In this document: positions 56,285 through 64,000 of the stretch, piece after piece
Numbering within the stretch: position 1 is the first letter of the stretch
Layout of the letters: each line of letters opens with the position of its first letter
Assembly: GCA_030432025.1 (NCBI GenBank)
Contig: JAUIIA010000010.1
Span: 17,083-81,082 of the forward strand
Origin: Alphaproteobacteria bacterium
GTDB lineage: Bacteria; Pseudomonadota; Alphaproteobacteria; Micavibrionales; Micavibrionaceae
Direction: 5' to 3'
DNA length: 64,000 nt
The notes under the pieces: model-generated
What the model saw: only the letters and a program-made list of their open reading frames with translations
Databases searched by the model: none
Told to the model about the DNA's origin: nothing
Program-made: the position numbers and the translations under genes

Positions 56285-59200
56285 ATGAACGAACTCATGA
56301 ACCTTTTCGGCCAACCTACAGGGCCACAAAGCTTCGATTCCATTCGCATCTCGATCGCGTCTCCGGAGCAAATCCGCAGCTGGTCGTTTGGTGAGGTCAA
56401 GAAGCCTGAAACCATTAACTACCGTACTTTCAAACCTGAAAAAGACGGTCTCTTTTGTGCCCGTATCTTTGGCCCGATCAAGGATTACGAATGTTTGTGC
56501 GGTAAGTACAAGCGCATGAAGTACAAAGGGATTATCTGTGAGAAATGTGGCGTTGAAGTTACACTCACAAAAGTTCGCCGTGAGCGCATGGGTCACATCG
56601 ACCTTGCTTCACCTGTAGCGCACATCTGGTTCCTGAAATCACTGCCTTCACGTATCGGTCTGATCATGGACATGACGTTGAAGGAGCTTGAGCGTGTTCT
56701 CTACTTCGAAAACTTCATCGTTATCGAACCGGGCATGACACCACTGAAGCAGTACCAGCTTCTGAACGAAGAAGAGTACTACAACGCACAAGACGAATAC
56801 GGTGAAGACAACTTCCGCGCAGGCATCGGTGCCGAAGCGATGAAGGAAATCTTGTCCGACCTCGACCTCGAAGAGCAAAAAGTACAGGTTGAAGAAGACC
56901 TGCGTGAGACTGGTTCCGAAGCCAAGCGTAAGAAACTTGTTAAGCGTCTGAAACTTCTTGACAGCTTTATCGAATCCGGTGCTCGTCCTGAATGGATGAT
57001 CCTGGACATCGTTCCTGTTCTTCCACCTGAGCTGCGCCCGTTGGTGCCTTTGGATGGCGGTCGTTTCGCAACATCTGACCTGAACGACCTTTACCGTCGT
57101 GTTATCAACCGTAACAACCGTTTGAAGCGTCTAATGGAATTGCGCGCACCGGACATCATCGTTCGTAACGAAAAGCGTATGTTGCAGGAATCTGTTGATG
57201 CGTTGTTCGATAACGGTCGTCGTGGCCGCGTCATCACCGGTGCGAACAAGCGTCCTCTGAAATCTCTGTCTGACATGCTTAAAGGTAAGCAAGGCCGTTT
57301 CCGTCAGAACCTTCTTGGTAAACGTGTTGACTACTCCGGTCGTTCGGTGATCGTGGTTGGTCCGGAGTTGAAACTCCATCAATGCGGTATTCCGAAGAAA
57401 ATGGCGCTCGAGCTATTCAAACCGTTCATCTATCACAAGCTTGAACTCTACGGCATGGCCTCAACGGTTAAAGCCGCGAAGAAGATGGTTGAGAAGGAAC
57501 GCCCTGAAGTTTGGGACATCCTCGAAGAAGTTATTCGCGAACACCCTGTTATGCTGAACCGTGCGCCGACATTGCACCGTCTTGGTATTCAGGCGTTCGA
57601 ACCAATCTTGATCGAAGGTAAAGCGATCCAGCTTCACCCCTTGGTGTGTACTGCCTTTAACGCCGACTTTGACGGTGACCAAATGGCGGTTCACGTACCT
57701 CTGTCTGTGGAAGCACAGCTGGAAGCGCGTTGCTTGATGATGGCGACAAACAACATCCTTTCCCCTGCGAACGGTAAGCCCGTGATCGTGCCTACACAGG
57801 ACATCATCTTGGGTCTGTACTACCTTTCACTCGCCCTCGACGGTGAGCCGGGCGAAGGCATGATTTTCCGCGGTGCCGGTGAAATCACTCACGCTCTTGA
57901 GCAAGGTGTTCTCTCTCTGCATGCGAAAATCAAATGTCGCTACCACACGGTTGATGAAAACTTCGAGCCCATCACACAGATCGTCGAAACAACACCGGGT
58001 CGTATGCTGATCTCCGATCTTCTGCCACGTCACCCTGAAGTACCGTTCGGTATGATCAACCAGGTTCTGACGAAGAAAGAAGTTTCCCGCGTGATCGAGG
58101 AAAGCTACCGTCACTGTGGTCAAAAAGAGACAGTGATCTTTGCTGACCGTATGATGAAGCTTGGTTTCAAACACGCCTGTATCGCCGGTATTTCTTTCGG
58201 TAAGGATGACTTGATCATTCCTGAAGAGAAAGAAACTCTGGTTGGTGAAGCAAACGACAAGGTTAAAGAATTCGAGCAGCAGTATCAGGATGGTCTGATC
58301 ACTAAAGGCGAGAAATACAACAAGGTTGTCGATATCTGGTCAAAATGTACGGACGATGTTGCCGACGCGATGATGAAGAAAATTTCAGACGTCGAAAGCG
58401 GTAACCTTAACTCCGTTTACATGATGGCACACTCCGGTGCTCGTGGTTCTGCAGCGCAGATCCGTCAGTTGGCCGGTATGCGTGGTTTGATGGCCAAGCC
58501 GTCAGGTGAGATCATCGAAAACCCGATTATCTCTAACTTTAAAGAAGGTCTGACCGTGTTGGAATACTTCAACTCCACGCACGGTGCACGTAAAGGTCTT
58601 GCTGATACAGCTTTGAAAACTGCGAACTCCGGTTACCTGACACGTCGTCTTGTTGACGTTGCACAGGATGCGATTGTTACAGAACATGACTGTGGCACAG
58701 AGCAGGGTATCTCCATGCGCGCCGTAATGAACGGTGCGGATGTGGTTGTATCTCTGGCCGAACGTATTCTTGGCCGTTCATCTGCTGTCGATATCAAGAA
58801 CCCGCTCAACGGTGAAATGATCGTCAAAGCAGGCGAACTGATCAACGAAGAGACCTCTGCCGAGATCGAAACAGCCGGTATTGACGAAGTTCTCGTTCGT
58901 TCCGTTCTGACTTGTGAAGCCGAAAATAACGGTATCTGCGGTAAGTGTTACGGACGTGACCTAGCACGCGGTACACCTGTTAACATCGGTGAAGCGATCG
59001 GCGTTATGGCCGCCCAATCTATTGGTGAGCCGGGTACACAGCTGACAATGCGTACATTCCACATTGGTGGTGCTGCGCAGAAAGGTGCCGAGCGTTCACA
59101 TGTTGATGCCAACATGGATGCAACGATCGAAATCCGTAACCAGAACGTGGTTAAGAACTCTGACGGTGTAAACATCGTTATGGGCCGTAACACCGAGATT

Positions 59201-60502
59201 GTCCTGAAAGACAAGAGCGGCGCGGAAAAAGCCACACACCGTATTCCATATGGTGCGAAACTGATGGTCGAAGATAAGGGCAAAGTGAAAGCAGGCGACA
59301 AGCTTGCCGAATGGGACCCGTATACTCTGCCTGTTATCACCGAGAAAGACGGTGTGGCGCACTACTTCGACCTGGTTGAAGGTGTTTCTGTTACCGATGA
59401 TGTTGACGAAGCAACAGGTATCGCATCCAAGAAGGTTATTGACTGGCGTGCGCAGCCTAAGGGCGGCGACTTGAAGCCACGTATCTCTCTTCTCGATAAG
59501 AAAGGTAAAGTTATCAAGCTGCCTAACGGCTTGCCTGCGAACTACTACCTCTCTGTTGATACGATTTTGTCTGCTGACAACGAACAGGAAGTTAAAGCCG
59601 GTGACGTGATCGCCCGTATTCCACGCGAAACATCGAAAACGCGTGACATTACAGGTGGTCTGCCACGTGTGGCCGAGCTGTTCGAAGCCCGTATGCCGAA
59701 AGACTTTGCGGTTATCTCCGAAATCGACGGTTATGTTGAGTTCGGTAAAGACTACAAGTCCAAGCGTCGTATTGCGGTGAAACCTGCAAACTCTGATGAT
59801 GGTGAAGTACGCGAATACCTCGTACCGAAAGGTCGTCACTTGGCGGTTGTCGAAGGTGACTTCGTCCGTAAAGGTGACCCGATCCTCGACGGTGCCCTCG
59901 TTCCGCACGATATTCTGGATGTTATGGGTGTTGAGGCCTTGGCCGATTACCTGACGAAAGAAGTGCAGGATGTTTACCGTCTGCAAGGTGTGAAGATCAA
60001 CGATAAGCATATCGAAGTGATCGTTCGCCAGATGATGCAGAAAATCGAGATCAACGAAGTGGGTGATTCTACTTACCTCGTCGGTGAGCACGCAGAGCGT
60101 AGCGAATACGATGAGATCGTTGCCAAATACGAAGCAGAAGGCAAGCGTCCGCCAGTCGGTAAGCCTGTCCTGCAAGGTATTACGAAAGCATCCCTACAAA
60201 CACGCAGCTTTATCTCTGCCGCATCATTCCAGGAGACAACACGTGTCCTGACCGAAGCGGCCGTACAAGGCAAGGTCGACAAGCTGATCGGTTTGAAAGA
60301 AAACGTCATCGTGGGTCGTTTGATCCCTGCGGGTACGGGTTCTTACACCGCCGACGTCAAGAAAGTTGCTGCCGAGCGTGACCAGGTCATCATCGACAGC
60401 CAGCCTGCCGAAGAGATCGAAGACGGTTTTGCTGATGCGCCGGCTTTGACCTCCGAAGAAGGAGCGTCTGATGACGATGCGAAGGAAGCCGCAAACGGCT
60501 AA
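56285..60502 (+). CDS. rpoC: DNA-directed RNA polymerase subunit beta'
   Basis: A 1405-residue beta' subunit. The N-terminal zinc ribbon is [19 protein letters not shown], the absolutely conserved [12 protein letters not shown] lies near residue 458 (three Asp bind the catalytic magnesium), and the second zinc site [14 protein letters not shown] is near residue 880. The trigger loop region [16 protein letters not shown] is intact. AAGGAAG precedes the ATG. A clear terminator follows 27 bp after the stop. Confidence 0.97.
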   Translation: MNELMNLFGQPTGPQSFDSIRISIASPEQIRSWSFGEVKKPETINYRTFKPEKDGLFCARIFGPIKDYECLCGKYKRMKYKGIICEKCGVEVTLTKVRRERMGHIDLASPVAHIWFLKSLPSRIGLIMDMTLKELERVLYFENFIVIEPGMTPLKQYQLLNEEEYYNAQDEYGEDNFRAGIGAEAMKEILSDLDLEEQKVQVEEDLRETGSEAKRKKLVKRLKLLDSFIESGARPEWMILDIVPVLPPELRPLVPLDGGRFATSDLNDLYRRVINRNNRLKRLMELRAPDIIVRNEKRMLQESVDALFDNGRRGRVITGANKRPLKSLSDMLKGKQGRFRQNLLGKRVDYSGRSVIVVGPELKLHQCGIPKKMALELFKPFIYHKLELYGMASTVKAAKKMVEKERPEVWDILEEVIREHPVMLNRAPTLHRLGIQAFEPILIEGKAIQLHPLVCTAFNADFDGDQMAVHVPLSVEAQLEARCLMMATNNILSPANGKPVIVPTQDIILGLYYLSLALDGEPGEGMIFRGAGEITHALEQGVLSLHAKIKCRYHTVDENFEPITQIVETTPGRMLISDLLPRHPEVPFGMINQVLTKKEVSRVIEESYRHCGQKETVIFADRMMKLGFKHACIAGISFGKDDLIIPEEKETLVGEANDKVKEFEQQYQDGLITKGEKYNKVVDIWSKCTDDVADAMMKKISDVESGNLNSVYMMAHSGARGSAAQIRQLAGMRGLMAKPSGEIIENPIISNFKEGLTVLEYFNSTHGARKGLADTALKTANSGYLTRRLVDVAQDAIVTEHDCGTEQGISMRAVMNGADVVVSLAERILGRSSAVDIKNPLNGEMIVKAGELINEETSAEIETAGIDEVLVRSVLTCEAENNGICGKCYGRDLARGTPVNIGEAIGVMAAQSIGEPGTQLTMRTFHIGGAAQKGAERSHVDANMDATIEIRNQNVVKNSDGVNIVMGRNTEIVLKDKSGAEKATHRIPYGAKLMVEDKGKVKAGDKLAEWDPYTLPVITEKDGVAHYFDLVEGVSVTDDVDEATGIASKKVIDWRAQPKGGDLKPRISLLDKKGKVIKLPNGLPANYYLSVDTILSADNEQEVKAGDVIARIPRETSKTRDITGGLPRVAELFEARMPKDFAVISEIDGYVEFGKDYKSKRRIAVKPANSDDGEVREYLVPKGRHLAVVEGDFVRKGDPILDGALVPHDILDVMGVEALADYLTKEVQDVYRLQGVKINDKHIEVIVRQMMQKIEINEVGDSTYLVGEHAERSEYDEIVAKYEAEGKRPPVGKPVLQGITKASLQTRSFISAASFQETTRVLTEAAVQGKVDKLIGLKENVIVGRLIPAGTGSYTADVKKVAAERDQVIIDSQPAEEIEDGFADAPALTSEEGASDDDAKEAANG

Positions 60503-60528
60503 ATTCTGCGGATTTTCATGAATTTCGA

Positions 60529-60556
60529 AAAGGCCCCCGAAACGGGGCCTTTTTTT
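60529..60556 (+). terminator. Rho-independent terminator after rpoC
   Basis: AGGCCCC / GGGGCCT stem (60531-60537, 60544-60550) with a 6-base loop CGAAAC, extended by two A-T pairs and followed by seven T. It ends the rplJ-rpoBC transcript. Confidence 0.92.
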
Positions 60557-60784
60557 CTTGACGCTTACTATGATTCTGGGTATTGTCCGCCCACGATTCA
60601 GTTGGGCCATACGGAATATACCGTTTTTGGTGCAACATCCTGAATAAAACGGGATGCTCTGCTAAAAAGTCCTTTTCGCTTTGAGCGAAGAAAGTTCTGG
60701 ACTTGCGCGCTATTCTAGCGCTATATGCAGCCATCCCCCAGGATATTGATAAATTTGAGATTTAATGAAGAGGCTTTGTAAGTT

Positions 60785-61156
60785 ATGCCAACCATTCAAC
60801 AGTTGATCCGTAACCCACGGAAAAAAGTTGTAAAAGCAAAGAAAAACCGGGCGCTGAAAAGCAACCCGCAACGTCGTGGCGTGTGTACACGTGTTTATAC
60901 GACGACACCAAAGAAACCGAACTCCGCTTTGCGTAAAGTTGCAAAGGTTCGTTTGACTACAGGTCACGAAGTGATTTGTTACATTCCCGGTGAAGGTCAC
61001 AACCTGCAAGAGCACTCTGTATGTCTCGTGCGCGGCGGTCGTGTAAAAGACTTGCCTGGTGTGCGCTACACCATCATTCGTGGAACGCTGGATACTCAAG
61101 GCGTTAAAGATCGTAAACAAGCCCGCTCCCGTTACGGTGCGAAGAAGCCTAAATAA
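60785..61156 (+). CDS. rpsL: 30S ribosomal protein S12
   Basis: A 123-residue S12, standard length. [17 protein letters not shown] holds Lys43 and Lys44, and Lys88 is in [11 protein letters not shown], the residues that change in streptomycin-resistant strains, so the allele is of the susceptible type. It begins the str operon rpsL-rpsG-fusA-tuf. The 228-bp gap after the rpoC terminator should hold its promoter; a TTCGCT-TTG-AGCGAA hairpin near 60676 is the only other structure I see there. Confidence 0.96.
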   Translation: MPTIQQLIRNPRKKVVKAKKNRALKSNPQRRGVCTRVYTTTPKKPNSALRKVAKVRLTTGHEVICYIPGEGHNLQEHSVCLVRGGRVKDLPGVRYTIIRGTLDTQGVKDRKQARSRYGAKKPK

Positions 61157-61714
<558 letters not shown>

Positions 61715-61750
61715 GAACACAGAACAGTTTAGAGAAAGATTGAAAATACA

Positions 61751-63859
61751 ATGACACGCGAACACGCAATTGAGAACTACCGTAATTTTGGGATCATGGC
61801 TCACATTGATGCCGGTAAAACAACGACGACTGAACGTATTCTGTTTTACTCTGGTAAATCCCACAAAATCGGTGAAGTGCATGACGGTGCTGCGACCATG
61901 GACTGGATGGAGCAGGAGCAGGAGCGTGGTATTACGATCACATCTGCTGCTACTACAACTTTCTGGGATTCTCCTAAGACAGGTCCTTTCGAAGGTCAGC
62001 GCTTCCGCATGAACATCATCGACACACCGGGTCACGTGGACTTCACTATTGAAGTTGAGCGTTCATTGCGTGTGCTTGACGGTGCGATCGCTGTTTTCGA
62101 TGCGAACGCCGGTGTTGAGCCACAGACTGAAACTGTATGGCGCCAAGGTGACAAATACCAAGTGCCGCGTATGTGTTTCGTCAACAAAATGGATAAAATC
62201 GGTGCTGACTTCTACAACTGTGTTCAGATGATCATCGACCGTCTGGGTGCTGTGCCTGCTGTTATTCAGCTGCCAATCGGTGCCGAGAACGATTACGCCG
62301 GTCACATTGACCTTGTTCGCATGAAGGCAATCATCTGGGATGGTGAAGCTCTTGGTGCTTCTTTCTCCGAGCAAGACATTCCTGCTGATCTGGCTGACAA
62401 AGCTGCCGAATACCGCGAGAAGCTGATCGAGCTTGCTGTTGAGCAAGACGACGATGCGATGGAACAGTACCTCGAAGGTAATGAGCCTGATGAGAAAACG
62501 CTGAAAGCCTGTATCCGTAAAGGTACAATCGCTAACGCATTCGTGCCTGTTATGTGTGGTACGGCCTTCAAGAACAAAGGTGTTCAAACAATGCTTGATG
62601 CTGTTGTTGAATACCTGCCTAGCCCGATTGATGTCGGTGCTATCAAGGGTGTTGAGATGGACGGTGAAACACCGATCAAGCGTCACGCAAATGACGACGA
62701 GCCATTCTCTGCGCTTGCTTTCAAAATCATGAACGACCCGTTTGTTGGTTCTTTGACATTTGCGCGTATCTACTCCGGTACTATCGAATCCGGTTCTTAC
62801 GTACAAAACACAGTTAAAGAAAAGCGCGAGCGCGTCGGTCGTATGTTGTTGATGCACTCAAACAACCGTGAAGAGCTGAGCGTTGCCCATGCTGGTGACA
62901 TTGTGGCCTTCGTTGGTTTGAAAGACACAACAACAGGTGACACACTGTGCGACCAGAACTCTCAAGTTATTCTTGAGCGTATGGAATTCCCTGAGCCTGT
63001 TATCGAAATCGCGGTTGAGCCGAAAACAAAAGCTGACCAAGAGAAAATGTCTCAGGCTTTGCAACGTCTGTCTGCTGAAGACCCGTCATTCCGCGTTCAT
63101 GTTGATCATGAATCCGGTCAGACAATCATGAAGGGTATGGGTGAACTGCACCTCGACATTCTGGTTGACCGCATGAAGCGTGAATTCAAGGTTGAAGCGA
63201 ATATCGGTGCGCCTCAGGTTGCTTACCGTGAATCGATCACGAAGACTGCCGAAATCAGCTACACACACAAGAAACAGTCCGGTGGTTCCGGTCAGTTCGC
63301 TAAGATCGACCTGACTTTCGAACCGGGCGAGCAGGGTTCAGGCTTTGTCTTCGAAGACACGATCGTTGGTGGTTCTGTTCCTAAAGAATACATCCCTGGT
63401 GTTCAAAAGGGTCTGGATATGGCTAAGGAAACAGGTATTATCGCCGGCTTCCCCGTGCTGGACTTCAAAGTGACACTGACAGACGGTGCATACCACGATG
63501 TTGACTCATCCGTTATGGCGTTTGAGATCGCAGCGAAAGCAGCCTTCAAAGAAGGTATGCAGGCTGCCGGTCCTCAGCTGCTTGAGCCGATGATGAAGGT
63601 TGAAGTTGTGACACCTGAAGAATACATGGGTGACATCATTGGCGACCTGAACTCACGTCGCGGTCAGGTATCTTCCATGGAAGATCGCGGTAACGCGAAA
63701 GTGATTACGGCTGCTGTGCCTTTGGCCAACATGTTCGGTTACATCAACCCATTGCGCTCCATGTCTTCAGGACGTGCACAGTTCACAATGGTGTTTGATC
63801 GTTACGAAGCTGTGCCTGCACAGATCGCTGCTGAAGTTAAAGAAAGCCTCGGTGCTTAA
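61751..63859 (+). CDS. fusA: Elongation factor G
   Basis: A 702-residue EF-G. The GTPase domain has [15 protein letters not shown] (P-loop), the switch [20 protein letters not shown] and NKMDKIGAD. Domain [12 protein letters not shown] and domain V motifs [10 protein letters not shown] follow. It drives translocation on the ribosome. It is 36 bp after rpsG with a weak ribosome-binding site GAAAGAT, and 29 bp before tuf. Confidence 0.97.
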   Translation: MTREHAIENYRNFGIMAHIDAGKTTTTERILFYSGKSHKIGEVHDGAATMDWMEQEQERGITITSAATTTFWDSPKTGPFEGQRFRMNIIDTPGHVDFTIEVERSLRVLDGAIAVFDANAGVEPQTETVWRQGDKYQVPRMCFVNKMDKIGADFYNCVQMIIDRLGAVPAVIQLPIGAENDYAGHIDLVRMKAIIWDGEALGASFSEQDIPADLADKAAEYREKLIELAVEQDDDAMEQYLEGNEPDEKTLKACIRKGTIANAFVPVMCGTAFKNKGVQTMLDAVVEYLPSPIDVGAIKGVEMDGETPIKRHANDDEPFSALAFKIMNDPFVGSLTFARIYSGTIESGSYVQNTVKEKRERVGRMLLMHSNNREELSVAHAGDIVAFVGLKDTTTGDTLCDQNSQVILERMEFPEPVIEIAVEPKTKADQEKMSQALQRLSAEDPSFRVHVDHESGQTIMKGMGELHLDILVDRMKREFKVEANIGAPQVAYRESITKTAEISYTHKKQSGGSGQFAKIDLTFEPGEQGSGFVFEDTIVGGSVPKEYIPGVQKGLDMAKETGIIAGFPVLDFKVTLTDGAYHDVDSSVMAFEIAAKAAFKEGMQAAGPQLLEPMMKVEVVTPEEYMGDIIGDLNSRRGQVSSMEDRGNAKVITAAVPLANMFGYINPLRSMSSGRAQFTMVFDRYEAVPAQIAAEVKESLGA

Positions 63860-63885
63860 TTAGAAATTCAAAAGAAGGAGACTAG

Positions 63886-64000
<115 letters not shown>

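Noticed and set aside
62063..62857. 264-codon minus-strand frame inside fusA
   Set aside because: Antisense shadow of the EF-G coding sequence with no domain resemblance.

Overview
The window reads as part of a chromosome from a Gram-negative bacterium, most likely an alphaproteobacterium. The reasons are the order secE-nusG-rplK-rplA-rplJ-rplL-rpoB-rpoC-rpsL-rpsG-fusA-tuf, the two-subunit glycine decarboxylase (gcvPA/gcvPB), the long RpoB (about 1416 residues), RTX-type secretion and a receiver protein with a GPDRRR tail. A Micavibrio-like lineage is only a guess. Base composition looks moderate and fairly even, with AT-rich intergenic stretches.

Positions 1-24 kb are a surface-glycan island. 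It opens with the end of pseC and continues as a tight plus-strand operon for a pseudaminic-acid-type nonulosonate: a cytidylyltransferase fused to an aldo/keto reductase, an SDR, a PseG-GNAT fusion and a PseI synthase. A three-gene acetamidino module (HisH-like, HisF-like, N-acetyl sugar amidotransferase), a methyltransferase and a capsule-type transferase candidate follow. Next come a PhyH dioxygenase and an ABC flippase (minus strand), an MBOAT plus SGNH O-acylation pair, a second PhyH protein, a second HP-motif transferase candidate, an AsnB-like amidotransferase, two GT4 glycosyltransferases, a WbpA-like UDP-sugar dehydrogenase and a methyltransferase. No polymerase or flagellin is visible, so whether the sugar goes onto flagellin, LPS or capsule is open.

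At 24.4-27.2 kb lies an RNase R gene broken by a 1-nt frameshift. After an AT-rich leader with phased repeats comes a 1530-residue RTX protein with two C-type lectin domains and a PA14 domain. From 32 to 37.7 kb is a second glycan cluster: an integral membrane glycosyltransferase-like protein, GtrB-like GT2, methyltransferase, GtrA and two epimerases. From 37.8 to 39.9 kb is a small signalling locus: a pseudo-receiver, an unknown 167-residue protein, and a response regulator interrupted by an in-frame TAG.

From 40 to 46.6 kb is a glycine-cleavage operon, gcvT-M50 protease-gcvH-gcvPA-thioredoxin-like-gcvPB, with two non-gcv genes embedded. An ArsR-type regulator at 47.6 kb is divergent from two small membrane proteins, with a nested dyad between them. 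From 48.2 kb to the right edge is the translation/transcription core. It includes an L1-type mRNA leader before rplK, an attenuator-like terminator before rplJ, a small unknown ORF between rplJ and rplL, terminators after rplL and rpoC, and an S7 with a roughly 25-residue acidic insertion.

Convergent genes are packed very tightly. Four of six tail-to-tail pairs share interlocked stop codons in a 4-bp overlap.
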